From Bacillus velezensis (GTDB taxonomy: Bacteria > Bacillota > Bacilli > Bacillales > Bacillaceae), in NCBI RefSeq assembly GCF_001461825.1, contig NZ_LLZC01000020.1, positions 124,001 to 188,000 on the forward strand: a stretch of DNA of 64,000 bases, in the 5' to 3' direction. The notes beneath the pieces were generated by a model that did no database searches, had not been told where the DNA came from, and saw only the letters and a program-made list of their open reading frames with translations. Shown here one piece after another: positions 25,300 through 34,042 of the stretch. Numbering within the stretch: the stretch's first letter is position 1; every line of letters starts with the position of its first letter. A program made the position numbers and the translations under genes.

Positions 25300-25424
25300 A
25301 CCACTCGACCTCCCCAGTTGGATGTGAGAAGTGTGAAATGAGATCCGTATTCTGTAACAAATTCACTGATGATGCAGCTTCTTCGTTGTCCGATTATATA
25401 AGAAGGTTTTAGAAATATGCCCAC
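25176..25424 (-). CDS. usd: Upstream reading frame overlapping spoIIID (usd-like)
   Basis: In B. subtilis, spoIIID translation needs translation of a small upstream frame, usd. Here a GTG at 25424 with AGGTGAGGG 4 bases upstream opens a frame (GIFLKPSYIIGQRRS at the start) that runs through the spoIIID start and ends at 25176. The ribosome site and overlap fit a coupling role. The extent of the real frame and its identity with usd are my inference. Confidence 0.45.
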   Translation of the reverse strand: MGIFLKPSYIIGQRRSCIISEFVTEYGSHFTLLTSNWGGRVVCTITSKSEQSRLVSISWRRKKPFVSLRKSLVFPKVPYTKI

Positions 25425-25550
25425 GATCCCTCACCTCAAACACTCTCTTTGATAGGTTTGTAACAGTGTATTAGCAATGAATTGGGAATATGCTAAAAAC
25501 TCAATAAGGACAAGGGGCGGGTCATAATTTTCTGCTTTTTGAACGGGGGG

Positions 25551-25579
25551 TTTACATCCGCGCGATCCTGCTGTAGAAT
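25551..25579 (+). promoter_or_regulatory. Promoter of ywoH-ywoG
   Basis: TTTACA (25551-25556), 17-base spacer, TAGAAT (25574-25579), a good sigma-A promoter. Confidence 0.7.
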
Positions 25580-25595
25580 GAAACAGCACAATTAG

Positions 25596-25609
25596 TTACT
25601 TAGGTAAGT
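25596..25609 (+). promoter_or_regulatory. Candidate MarR operator in the ywoH leader
   Basis: TTACTTAGGTAAGT holds the palindrome TTAC-N4-GTAA. It lies between the -10 and the ribosome site, where a bound repressor would block transcription. Confidence 0.4.
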
Positions 25610-25630
25610 TTTTTGAAAAGGAGAACGGAA

Positions 25631-26044
25631 ATGATCCACGTCAACAGACGCCTCATTCATCAAATCAATCAATGCGCCCGCCTGATTACGAAGAAAGCCA
25701 ATGAACGGCTGGAACCATTCGGCCTGTACTCCTCTCAATGGTCAATCCTATATTGCTTAAAAACGATCGGACCGATGACCCAAAAAGAAATCTGGTCCTA
25801 TCTGAACGTAGAGGCGCCGACCGTTACCAGAACGATCAAACGCCTTGAAGAAAACGGCTGGATTCAGCGGGAACAGGGAGAAGACAAGCGGGAAAAGCTC
25901 GTCGTCCTGACGAAGGAAGCTGAATTGAAATACGACAGCATCAATCAAGAGATGCTGAAGTTCGAGGAAGACATGCTTGCGGATTTCCAAGATGGAGATA
26001 AGGAAGCTTTTTCTGAGTTTCTGAATGTGTTTTTAACGAAATAA
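25631..26044 (+). CDS. ywoH: MarR-family regulator YwoH
   Basis: The 137-residue winged-helix regulator has the MarR layout: dimer helix (RRLIHQINQCARLITKKANE), recognition helix MTQKEIWSYLNVEAPTVTRT at about 53-72 and the wing GWIQREQGEDKREKLVVLT. The ATG at 25631 follows AAAGGAG by 8-9 bases; an upstream TTG at 25613 has no ribosome site. The MFS exporter ywoG follows 24 bases later, so it probably controls that gene and itself. Confidence 0.88.
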   Translation: MIHVNRRLIHQINQCARLITKKANERLEPFGLYSSQWSILYCLKTIGPMTQKEIWSYLNVEAPTVTRTIKRLEENGWIQREQGEDKREKLVVLTKEAELKYDSINQEMLKFEEDMLADFQDGDKEAFSEFLNVFLTK

Positions 26045-26068
26045 AAAAGAAAGGGAAGTGCTGTACTT

Positions 26069-27265
26069 TTGAGTAAATCTGACTCGATCTGGACCAAAGA
26101 TTTTATTATGGTCGTACTCGTGAATTTATTTGTCTTTGTGTTCTTTTATACATTTTTGGCCGTGCTGCCTATCTATATGATTCAGGAGCTTGGCGGCAGT
26201 GAATCGCAAGGAGGGCTTTTGATCAGCCTGTTCCTGTTATCTGCTATTATCACCCGTCCTTTTTCAGGGGCGATTATTGAACGGTTCGGCAAGAAAAGAA
26301 TGACGATTGTATCTCTGGCGCTGTTCGCCCTATCTTCTTATCTGTATTTGCCGATACACAATTTCTATCTGCTGCTCGGACTGCGTTTTTTCCAAGGCAT
26401 CTGGTTCAGCATTTTAACGACGGTCACGGGCGCAATTGCCGCTGACATTATTCCCGCCAAGCGGCGCGGCGAGGGGCTCGGTTATTTCGCGATGTCTATG
26501 AACCTTGCCATGGCGATCGGTCCGTTTCTCGGGCTGAGCCTTGTGAAAGTCATTTCGTTCCCGGTTTTCTTTACGATTTTTGCCGTATTTGTTTCTTTAG
26601 GCTTGCTGATTGCTTTTATGATTCGTGTGCCGGATCAAAACAACAGCGGAACGACAGTCTTCCGTTTTTCTTTCTCCGACATGTTTGAAAAAGGCGCGCT
26701 TAAAATCGCGATTGTCGGGTTGTCCATTTCTTTCTGTTATTCAAGTGTGACTTCATATTTATCCGTTTATGCAAAGACGATCCACCTGTTGGATGTCAGC
26801 GGCTATTTCTTCGTCTGTTTCGCAGTGACGATGATGGCCGCCCGTCCTTTCACAGGAAAGCTGTTTGACAGAGTGGGGCCGGGAATCGTCATCTATCCGT
26901 CGATTATCGTGTTCTCCGCGGGGCTTTGCATGCTGGCGATGACAAACAGCGCCCTCATGCTTCTCTTGTCCGGTGCCGTAATCGGCCTCGGATACGGCTC
27001 TATCGTACCTTGTATGCAGACGCTGGCGATTCAGAACTCGCCCGGACACCGTTCAGGCTTTGCGACGGCTACCTTCTTCACTTTCTTTGACAGCGGGATT
27101 GCCGGCGGGTCATATGTATTCGGCCTCTTCGTCGCTTCCGCCGGATTCCATTCGATTTATCTGGCAGCGGGGCTGTTCGTCCTGATTGCATTGCTCCTGT
27201 ATGGCTGGAGCCAGAAAAAAAGAACGCCGCTTGAAGCGGACGGAAACGTTTCAATCGCAGACTGA
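26069..27265 (+). CDS. ywoG: Major facilitator superfamily exporter YwoG
   Basis: The 398-residue protein has 12 predicted membrane helices and the MFS motif [16 protein letters not shown] in the loop between helices 2 and 3 (about residue 70), with a second copy [13 protein letters not shown] in the C-terminal half. Closest in type to drug or small-molecule exporters of the MFS_1 group. Start is a TTG preceded by AAAGGGAAGTG. In operon with the MarR gene ywoH and followed by a terminator. Substrate unknown. Confidence 0.87.
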   Translation: MSKSDSIWTKDFIMVVLVNLFVFVFFYTFLAVLPIYMIQELGGSESQGGLLISLFLLSAIITRPFSGAIIERFGKKRMTIVSLALFALSSYLYLPIHNFYLLLGLRFFQGIWFSILTTVTGAIAADIIPAKRRGEGLGYFAMSMNLAMAIGPFLGLSLVKVISFPVFFTIFAVFVSLGLLIAFMIRVPDQNNSGTTVFRFSFSDMFEKGALKIAIVGLSISFCYSSVTSYLSVYAKTIHLLDVSGYFFVCFAVTMMAARPFTGKLFDRVGPGIVIYPSIIVFSAGLCMLAMTNSALMLLLSGAVIGLGYGSIVPCMQTLAIQNSPGHRSGFATATFFTFFDSGIAGGSYVFGLFVASAGFHSIYLAAGLFVLIALLLYGWSQKKRTPLEADGNVSIAD

Positions 27266-27271
27266 TATGAC

Positions 27272-27302
27272 AAAAAGCCGGGGGCAGCCCCCGGCTTTTT
27301 TT
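27272..27302 (+). terminator. Bidirectional terminator between ywoG and ywoE
   Basis: AAAAAGCCGGGGG and CCCCCGGCTTTTTTT form a strong GC stem with T-runs on both sides; the genes converge. Confidence 0.85.
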
Positions 27303-28755
27303 ATTCGGCCGCTCTTTCCCGCACGATTCGTCCCTCCGCTTTTGCATAAGGAGGATGAATATACATAAGCGCCGTATAACCGAGACACGACAAAATGACA
27401 CCCGCAAACCAGGAAATATCATAGATGCCGGCGAACGCCGGGACGTACATCCCGATTAAAGAAATAAACGCGCCGAGAAAAGTCGCGGCAAAGGCCCGGT
27501 AATTATAGCCTTTGTAATAAGTGTATTGTCCGGTTTCCGAATAAAGGTCTTCAACTGAGAGCTGCCTTTTTCTGATGATAAAATAATCAGCCATCATCAC
27601 CCCGGCCACCGGTCCGAGCATCCCGCCGATGAGTCCGAGAAACGCATAAACATTCGTGGCGCTCTCCATCAGCTTCCACGGTATTGTGAACAGAGCCAAA
27701 ACGGCGGTCAAATACCCTCCCCTCCTGAATGTAATATACTTCGGCAGGACATTCGCCAAGTCATAGGCCGGTGACACGATGTTTGCCGCCACATTAACCG
27801 AGACGGCGGCGATGCAAAGTGTGATGACCGAAAGAGCGATAACGAAAGGATTATCAAACCGGGCCAAAATCTCCACCACATCCCAAATCGGTTCTCCGAA
27901 TGCTACCTGTGATCCGGATGTCACTGTAATGCTCGCAAACGCAAACAGCGCAAACGTTCCCGGCAGGCCGTAAAACTGGCCGCGAATCTGTTCTTTTTGC
28001 GACGCGGCGAACCGGGTGAAGTCAGGGATATTCAGAATCAGCGTCGCCCATATTCCGATAATACCCGTCACTCCGGCGGCAAACGGCCAAAACGTTTCAG
28101 AAAATGTATGGAACTTTCCAGGCTGTGAGTAAATCGGTCCGAGCCCGCCGGCAATATCTATCGCCCACCAGACCATGCCGCCGAAGACGAGATAAACAAG
28201 CGGACCCGCCCACACTTCAAATTTTTTGATTGATTCCATGCCGTGCCGCAGCACAAGCAGATGAATGCCCCAAAAGAAAATGAACGACAGAAAACCCGGC
28301 AGATGAAGCCCGAATATATTCCAATCTCCGCCGAGGCTCCCCCAGCCCGGCCATATATTCAAAAGCAGAATGTGCAAAGCCGTGCTTCCGGCAAATGTTT
28401 GAATTCCGAGCCACATGATGGCTGTAAACGCCCTGAGAAGCGCCGGAATGTTAGCCCCGTATATTCCGTAAGAAGCCCTGATAATGACCGGAAAAGGCAG
28501 TCCGTATTTCGTTCCGGCATGGCCGTTCAAGGCCAAAGCGGCGAACAAAATGAGTGACGCCGTCACGATAATGGCGAGCACCTGCCACGGAGAAAGACCG
28601 ATCGCAATGAGCCCGCCCACAGTCGCATAGGTCGGGATATTATGAATACAGCCCATCCAGATGGATGCAAAATTCACCGCTTTCCATGTCCGTTCGCCGT
28701 CTTCTAAAGGCAGTAAATCTTTGTTGCTTAGCCGATCACTCGTTGTTTTTGTCAT
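27301..28755 (-). CDS. ywoE: NCS1-family nucleobase/allantoin-type permease YwoE
   Basis: The 484-residue protein has 12 membrane helices and belongs to the nucleobase:cation symporter-1 family (relatives: hydantoin transporter Mhp1, allantoin permease PucI). Typical signatures are SNKDLLPLEDGERTWKAVNF near the N-terminus and a glycine-rich first helix region. The substrate is a guess: a hydantoin or purine breakdown product. Downstream of it in the reading direction is the convergent ywoG. The B. subtilis gene ywoF that normally lies here is absent. Confidence 0.85.
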   Translation of the reverse strand: MTKTTSDRLSNKDLLPLEDGERTWKAVNFASIWMGCIHNIPTYATVGGLIAIGLSPWQVLAIIVTASLILFAALALNGHAGTKYGLPFPVIIRASYGIYGANIPALLRAFTAIMWLGIQTFAGSTALHILLLNIWPGWGSLGGDWNIFGLHLPGFLSFIFFWGIHLLVLRHGMESIKKFEVWAGPLVYLVFGGMVWWAIDIAGGLGPIYSQPGKFHTFSETFWPFAAGVTGIIGIWATLILNIPDFTRFAASQKEQIRGQFYGLPGTFALFAFASITVTSGSQVAFGEPIWDVVEILARFDNPFVIALSVITLCIAAVSVNVAANIVSPAYDLANVLPKYITFRRGGYLTAVLALFTIPWKLMESATNVYAFLGLIGGMLGPVAGVMMADYFIIRKRQLSVEDLYSETGQYTYYKGYNYRAFAATFLGAFISLIGMYVPAFAGIYDISWFAGVILSCLGYTALMYIHPPYAKAEGRIVRERAAE

Positions 28756-28875
28756 TTTCTCCCTCCCGCATGTACGTTTTCCTTACATCACATGTGAAAA
28801 AATATAACTGAAAATTCCGTAAATAACATTGGTCGCTGTCGACAATAATCGTTTTAATTTTTGAGCACATTACAC

Positions 28876-28909
28876 AAAAAAGAGACGGGGAGAGCCCGTC
28901 TCTTTTTGT
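28876..28909 (-). terminator. Terminator of ywoC-ywoD
   Basis: AAAAGAGACGGG and CCCGTCTCTTTTT pair around a short loop just after the ywoD stop; A/T runs flank both sides. Confidence 0.8.
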
Positions 28910-28917
28910 TGCGCCTG

Positions 28918-30282
28918 TTAAGAGGCTTTTTTGAGGAGAACCGAAAACCGGAATGCCATCAAAAGGCTTACAGCGCCGACAACGATAAGAATCGTGCCGA
29001 GCATATGAAAATGGCCGGCGGTAATTTCTTTTCCGAAAAGAATGCCCAAAATGACAGAAGACAAAATCGAACCGAGATACCGGCAGGTCTGAAACAGGCC
29101 GGACGTTGTTCCGACCATGTCGGCGGGGCTCGTTTTCAGCATGGCCGCCTGGAACGTGACATTTCCGAAGCCGTAGCCGACACCCAGCACGGACAGGATC
29201 AGCCCTTTTCCTATCATAGGCGCCTGAAGAAAGAAAAACGTTAACAGCACCGCACCGATCGCGGTCAGGCAGGTTCCGGCAACAATCGGCTGAAGAAGCC
29301 CTTTCTTATCTATCCATTTTCCGGTCAGAGGCGACACCAGAATACTCATGCCCGACATAAACAGCATAATCAATCCGCTTGTCTGAACGGACAAATGCAT
29401 TTCATCCTGAAAATAGCTCGGAAGCCCGAAAAAGATGCAGTAAAAGAATATATTCAGCAAAATAAATTGAATATACACCGACGATAGTTTCCGATGCGTT
29501 TTAAACAGCCTGACATCAATAAACGGCTTCTCTGTTTTCAGCTCGCGCCAGATAAACAGCCCGACAAACAAAAGCCCGAATACGCCTTCTGTATAGTGAG
29601 GCTTCGTACTGAAGGACAATAAAAACGACAGGAGAAGGATAATCGCCCCGGCAAACAGAAGTATCCCGATCGTATCAAGCTGGCGAAGCACGCCTTTCAA
29701 GCCGCCGATCTCGCGTTTTTCATCTTTCGGAAACATATACATTCCGAGAAAAAAGCTGAGAATGATAAACGGCAGATTGACGAAAAAGATTGCCGGCCAC
29801 CCTCCCCAAACGATCAGAAAACCGCCGAGAGTCGGACCGAGCGCCGTCATGGCTGATGCAAAGATTGACAGGACGGCCAGCGCCGAAGCCTGCTTCTCCT
29901 GTATATTTGAACGGATCAATCCGACGCCGGACGGATATATCGCGCTGCTTCCAATCGATTGAAAAAGCCGCATGATCAGCAAAGTCATAAAAGTCGGCGC
30001 AAACGGCGCGCCGACCGCCGAGACGGCAACAAGCAGAAGCCCGATCAAAAACAGCTTCTTCCTGCCGAGCATATCACCGAGCTTCCCGGTAACAGGCTGC
30101 GCCACCGCACTGGCAAGATAAAAGGACGATATCAGCCAGGACACCGTTGTAAACGACAGGTGAAATTCATGCTGAATACTGTGAAGCGCAAGAGAAATCA
30201 TCGACGAGTTCAATGGGTTCAGCATCGTCCCCGAAGCCACGGCCGTCAAGAACAGGACGCGGCTTTTTTTGGAGATTGTCAT
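28918..30282 (-). CDS. ywoD: MFS transporter YwoD (DHA2/EmrB-QacA type)
   Basis: The 454-residue protein has about 14 predicted membrane helices, as in the drug:H+ antiporter-2 group. Motif A is GKLGDMLGRKKLFLIG near residue 65, and the antiporter motif C region shows SALAVLSIFASAMTALGPTLGG. The start codon overlaps the ywoC stop by 4 bases (ATGA), so the hydrolase and exporter are co-translated, which is consistent with export of a compound made or modified by YwoC. Confidence 0.86.
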   Translation of the reverse strand: MTISKKSRVLFLTAVASGTMLNPLNSSMISLALHSIQHEFHLSFTTVSWLISSFYLASAVAQPVTGKLGDMLGRKKLFLIGLLLVAVSAVGAPFAPTFMTLLIMRLFQSIGSSAIYPSGVGLIRSNIQEKQASALAVLSIFASAMTALGPTLGGFLIVWGGWPAIFFVNLPFIILSFFLGMYMFPKDEKREIGGLKGVLRQLDTIGILLFAGAIILLLSFLLSFSTKPHYTEGVFGLLFVGLFIWRELKTEKPFIDVRLFKTHRKLSSVYIQFILLNIFFYCIFFGLPSYFQDEMHLSVQTSGLIMLFMSGMSILVSPLTGKWIDKKGLLQPIVAGTCLTAIGAVLLTFFFLQAPMIGKGLILSVLGVGYGFGNVTFQAAMLKTSPADMVGTTSGLFQTCRYLGSILSSVILGILFGKEITAGHFHMLGTILIVVGAVSLLMAFRFSVLLKKAS

Positions 30283-30845
30283 TTTGTCTGTGCGATAAAT
30301 TCTTCCGTCGTCCGGCTTCTGCCGATTTTCGGGAAGATAAACTTGAGTGTCGCTTCGTGCTGTTCATCGCTGAATGTCGCCATCGCGTCAGTTACGAAAA
30401 CTTGCTGATACCCGAGCTGAAAAGCTTCCCGCGCCGTGCTTTCCACACCGATGTTTGTCGCAATCCCGCATAACACGATCGTGTCGATTCCCCGTCTTCT
30501 GAGCTGAAGATCCAGGTCCGTGCCGAAAAACGCGCCCCACTGCCGTTTTGTTACCGTATAATCGTTTTCTTTCACTCCGATGTCAGGCACAAATTCAGCC
30601 CAATCCGCCGGCGGAGCCGAATGGCCCGCCGCCTCTTCATCCGTCAGCGGCTTCAGCGCATCCGCTCCGTCATGAAAATCCACGTTCACAAAGCTGATAA
30701 ATCCGCCTTTTTCCCGGAACACATCAATTAATTTTTTCGCGTTCGGCACAACGGTACCGCTTTTATCAATCGGCACAATGCCTTTTTGTAAATCAATAAG
30801 AACCAAAGCCGTTTTTTCAAATTGCAGATTTAATGATGTTGTCAT
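30279..30845 (-). CDS. ywoC: Isochorismatase-family hydrolase YwoC
   Basis: The 188-residue alpha/beta protein has the family Asp in ALVLIDLQKGIV, the Lys in VTKRQWGAFFGTDLD and CGIATNIGVESTA. In amidohydrolase members the position before VESTA is Cys; here it is Gly, as in true isochorismatases such as PhzD and EntB, so a vinyl-ether hydrolase is more likely than a cysteine amidase. It is first in the operon with exporter ywoD. Substrate not known. Confidence 0.87.
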   Translation of the reverse strand: MTTSLNLQFEKTALVLIDLQKGIVPIDKSGTVVPNAKKLIDVFREKGGFISFVNVDFHDGADALKPLTDEEAAGHSAPPADWAEFVPDIGVKENDYTVTKRQWGAFFGTDLDLQLRRRGIDTIVLCGIATNIGVESTAREAFQLGYQQVFVTDAMATFSDEQHEATLKFIFPKIGRSRTTEEFIAQTK

Positions 30846-30999
30846 AATGATTCCTCCTGATGCAGTTAGTGTTTCTCACCCCGTTTATTTTACTCTTTCC
30901 CGGACAGGATTTCTTCCGCCGTGCTCCGGCGCTATTTTTATGGATATAAAGTCGCACGACACCCATTTGAAAAAGCAACATTATGAACGCAAAAAACCA

Positions 31000-31016
31000 T
31001 GTTAGATAACCTTACA
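31000..31016 (+). promoter_or_regulatory. TnrA box of nrgAB
   Basis: TGTTA-GATAACC-TTACA is a perfect TGTNA-N7-TNACA site. Its centre is about 49 bases before the expected start of transcription, as in B. subtilis nrgAB, so nitrogen limitation should activate it. Confidence 0.85.
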
Positions 31017-31044
31017 TGAAAATGTTTTATCGTTCTTTTTTCTC

Positions 31045-31050
31045 TATAAT
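31045..31050 (+). promoter_or_regulatory. -10 box of nrgAB
   Basis: TATAAT with a poor -35 (ATGTTT at 31022-31027), as expected for an activator-dependent promoter. Confidence 0.7.
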
Positions 31051-31097
31051 AATGAATTAATCACAATTACATTCTGAATGAGACGGAGGAATACAAC

Positions 31098-32309
31098 ATG
31101 CAGATGGGCGATACAGTATTTATGTTCTTTTGCGCTTTACTCGTGTGGCTGATGACCCCCGGGCTGGCTTTGTTTTACGGCGGAATGGTAAAAAGCAAAA
31201 ACGTGCTCAGCACGGCGATGCATAGTTTTTCTTCTCTCGCCATCGTATCCGTCGTTTGGGTTTTGTACGGATATTCACTTGCTTTTGCCCCCGGCAATAC
31301 ATGGCTTGGCGGGATTGAATGGGCCGGGCTGAAGGGGGTCGGCTTTGAACCCGGAAGTTACAGTGATACGATCCCGCATTCCTTGTTCATGATGTTCCAA
31401 ATGACGTTTGCCGTACTGACGACGGCCATTATTTCAGGAGCATTTGCTGAACGCATGAGATTCAGTGCTTTTCTTGTATTTTCCTTTTTGTGGGCTTCCC
31501 TCGTATATACCCCCGTTGCGCACTGGGTATGGGGCGGCGGCTGGATCGGCCAAATGGGCGCTCTTGACTTCGCAGGCGGAAACGTCGTCCACATTTCTTC
31601 CGGAGTCGCCGGGCTTGTGCTGGCGATTGTGCTCGGGAAACGCAAAGACGGCACGGCGGCTTCCCCTCACAACTTAATTTACACGTTCTTGGGCGGAGCG
31701 CTCATCTGGTTCGGATGGTTCGGCTTCAATGTCGGCAGCGCCCTGACGCTTGACAGTATCGCGATGTTTGCTTTCATTAACACAAACACCGCGGCTGCAG
31801 CCGGAATTATCGGCTGGATTTTAATCGAATGGATGCTGAACAAAAAACCGACCATGCTGGGTGCTGTATCAGGCGCTATCGCCGGGCTTGTCGCCATTAC
31901 GCCGGCTGCCGGGTTCGTTACGCCGTTCTCTTCCATCGTAATCGGTTTCATCGGCGGGCTTGTCTGCTTTTGGGGCGTTTATTGGCTCAAAAAGACTTTC
32001 GGTTATGATGATGCGCTTGACGCTTTCGGGCTGCATGGAATCGGCGGGACATGGGGCGGCATTGCGACCGGTTTATTCGCCACCACTTCCGTCAATGACG
32101 GCGGGGCAAACGGGCTGTTTTACGGCGATCCGGGACTGCTCTGGAAGCAGATTGCGGCCATTGCGGCAACCTATGTATTTGTATTTATTGTCACTTTCGT
32201 TATCATTAAAATTGTAGGTCTGTTCATTCCCCTGCGCGCCAGTGAAGAAGAAGAGTCACTCGGGCTTGATTTAACGATGCACGGGGAAAAAGCATATCAG
32301 GACTTATAA
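31098..32309 (+). CDS. nrgA: Ammonium transporter NrgA (AmtB)
   Basis: NrgA brings in ammonium at low concentration and anchors the PII protein NrgB and TnrA at the membrane. The 403-residue protein has 11 membrane helices; family marks are MTPGLALFYGGMVKSKNVLS, the GAFAERMRFSAFLVF segment and the twin His region (VHISSGVAGL and GLHGIGGTWGG). The ribosome site is GACGGAGGAA. The PII gene follows at 17 bases, and a TnrA box lies upstream. Confidence 0.94.
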   Translation: MQMGDTVFMFFCALLVWLMTPGLALFYGGMVKSKNVLSTAMHSFSSLAIVSVVWVLYGYSLAFAPGNTWLGGIEWAGLKGVGFEPGSYSDTIPHSLFMMFQMTFAVLTTAIISGAFAERMRFSAFLVFSFLWASLVYTPVAHWVWGGGWIGQMGALDFAGGNVVHISSGVAGLVLAIVLGKRKDGTAASPHNLIYTFLGGALIWFGWFGFNVGSALTLDSIAMFAFINTNTAAAAGIIGWILIEWMLNKKPTMLGAVSGAIAGLVAITPAAGFVTPFSSIVIGFIGGLVCFWGVYWLKKTFGYDDALDAFGLHGIGGTWGGIATGLFATTSVNDGGANGLFYGDPGLLWKQIAAIAATYVFVFIVTFVIIKIVGLFIPLRASEEEESLGLDLTMHGEKAYQDL

Positions 32310-32326
32310 AGTGAGGAGTGGCTTAG

Positions 32327-32677
32327 ATGAGCGGTCAAATGTTCAAGGTAGAAATCGTTACGCGTCCGGCTAAGTTTGAAACATTGAAACAGGAACTCGG
32401 TAAAATCGGAGTCACATCGCTGACCTTCTCCAACGTACACGGCTGCGGCCTTCAAAAAGCCCACACCGAACTGTACCGCGGAGTCAAAATTGAAAGCAAT
32501 GTATATGAACGGCTGAAAGTGGAAATCGTTGTCAGCAAGGTCCCCGTTGATCAAGTGGTGGAAACGGCGAAAAAAGTGCTGAAAACGGGAGAGCCCGGCG
32601 ACGGCAAAATATTCGTCTATGAAATCGGAAACACGATTAATATCCGCACCGGAGAAGAAGGACCAGAAGCTTTATAA
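32327..32677 (+). CDS. nrgB: Nitrogen regulatory PII-like protein NrgB (GlnK)
   Basis: NrgB is the PII protein that docks on NrgA and, with it, sequesters TnrA. The 116-residue chain shows the PII core: KVEIVTRPAKFETLKQELG, the T-loop GCGLQKAHTELYRG and the B-loop KTGEPGDGKIFVYEI with the ATP-binding basic residues near the end. Co-transcribed with nrgA. Confidence 0.93.
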   Translation: MSGQMFKVEIVTRPAKFETLKQELGKIGVTSLTFSNVHGCGLQKAHTELYRGVKIESNVYERLKVEIVVSKVPVDQVVETAKKVLKTGEPGDGKIFVYEIGNTINIRTGEEGPEAL

Positions 32678-32683
32678 ACAGAC

Positions 32684-32716
32684 AGAACGCCCGGAAATGT
32701 CCCGGGCGTTTTTTCT
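32684..32716 (+). terminator. Terminator of nrgAB
   Basis: AACGCCCGG and CCGGGCGTTTTTT pair around AAATGTC. Confidence 0.8.
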
Positions 32717-32723
32717 GGCTTCA

Positions 32724-33878
32724 TTAAAAAGAAGAAACCTTTTTTTCATGCGGGACAGGCCGCTTATGCCGTACGGGTTGTTTTTTCGCATATGTACTGA
32801 TATTGACCAGTATGCCGCACAAAAACAGCGTCATAATCAATGAAGAACCGCCGTAGCTGATAAACGGAAGCGGCACACCCGTAACCGGGAGGAGTCCGCT
32901 CATCGCTCCCAAATTCAATACAACCTGAAACATTAATTGAAACGTAATTCCGATGGCAAGAAGCTTCCCGAACGGGTCATCAGCCCGCACGGCCGTTTTT
33001 ACGCCGAGAAGCATTAACGCAAAATATAATCCCAAAACGATCAGAACACCGAATATCCCCAGCTCTTCGCTGATCACGGCCATAATGAAATCAGTATGCG
33101 CCTCAGGCAGATAGTTCATTTTTTCAACACTGTTTCCAAGCCCTCTTCCGAAAAACCCGCCTCCGGAAATAGCAAAATAGGATTGAATCAGCTGATAGCC
33201 GTCCCCGTTCGCGTCACCAAACGGATTGGTAAAGGAAACGAGGCGCTTCACACGATAGGAAGCGGAAAATGCGAGATAAACAACCCCGGACACCGCCGTC
33301 GCGCCGAGCACGAACAGATGGCGCTTTTTCAAGCCGGCACATAATAAAATCGACCCGCACGCCGCCAGGATTAAGGAAGCCGTCCCTAAATCAGGCTCCG
33401 CCAATGTCAGCAGAAAAGCGGTCCCCAAAATCACTAAAGGCGGCAGAACCCCTTTCACAAATTGATGAATGTACGGCTGCTTTTTCGTATAAATCGAAGC
33501 GAAATACAAAATCATCGCGATCTTCGCCAATTCAGACGGCTGTACGACAACCGGGCCCGCTCCCAGCCACCTGCGGGAAAAATTCCGCTCCAGCCCGATT
33601 CCCGGTATCAATACGAGCAGCAGCAATACCAGCGAACCGACCACAAACAGCGGTACAAGCCGCGCATACCGCTTATACGGCAGACAGGCGGCAAATAGAA
33701 ATAAGCATAATCCGATCAGTAAAGAGGTACTTTGTTTATGGAAGAAATAGGATGGATCTCCGTACCGCTGAGACCCCATCACATCACTGGCGCTGTACAC
33801 CATTAACAAGCCGAATCCGCAAAGCAGCATAATGACAAACACAAGCGGCAGATCGGCGTTTTTCAAACGTTTCAGCAA
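32724..33878 (-). CDS. FtsW/RodA/SpoVE-family (SEDS) glycosyltransferase, extra paralogue
   Basis: SEDS proteins polymerise lipid II into glycan strands together with a class B penicillin-binding protein. The 384-residue protein has about 10 membrane helices, LMVYSASDVMGSQRY at the N-terminus, RRWLGAGPVVVQPSELAKIA, the large-loop Asp region LAEPDLGTASLILAA, EELGIFGVLIVLGL and the C-terminal VTGVPLPFISYGGSSL. All are family hallmarks, so it is probably active. It lies alone between nrgB and bcrC, a place where B. subtilis 168 has no SEDS gene as far as I recall, and no PBP gene is adjacent. Which division or sporulation role it serves is unknown. Confidence 0.88.
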   Translation of the reverse strand: MLKRLKNADLPLVFVIMLLCGFGLLMVYSASDVMGSQRYGDPSYFFHKQSTSLLIGLCLFLFAACLPYKRYARLVPLFVVGSLVLLLLVLIPGIGLERNFSRRWLGAGPVVVQPSELAKIAMILYFASIYTKKQPYIHQFVKGVLPPLVILGTAFLLTLAEPDLGTASLILAACGSILLCAGLKKRHLFVLGATAVSGVVYLAFSASYRVKRLVSFTNPFGDANGDGYQLIQSYFAISGGGFFGRGLGNSVEKMNYLPEAHTDFIMAVISEELGIFGVLIVLGLYFALMLLGVKTAVRADDPFGKLLAIGITFQLMFQVVLNLGAMSGLLPVTGVPLPFISYGGSSLIMTLFLCGILVNISTYAKKQPVRHKRPVPHEKKVSSF

Positions 33879-33980
33879 CGGACAAAACTCCTTCGGCTAT
33901 TCTTTTCCCGCATACTTGACGCACAGTAATACAGTCACGTTTCATTCTGTTTACTTTTTTATGATTATTTTTAATACCAA

Positions 33981-34009
33981 TTGTGTCTCATAGAAAAAAG
34001 CATTACACT
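33981..34009 (+). promoter_or_regulatory. Candidate promoter of bcrC
   Basis: TTGTGT (33981-33986), 17-base spacer, TACACT (34004-34009). Published bcrC promoters in B. subtilis use ECF sigma factors; I could not place such a site with confidence. Confidence 0.45.
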
Positions 34010-34042
34010 GTTCATATAAAATAAAGATAAAAGGTGATATTT

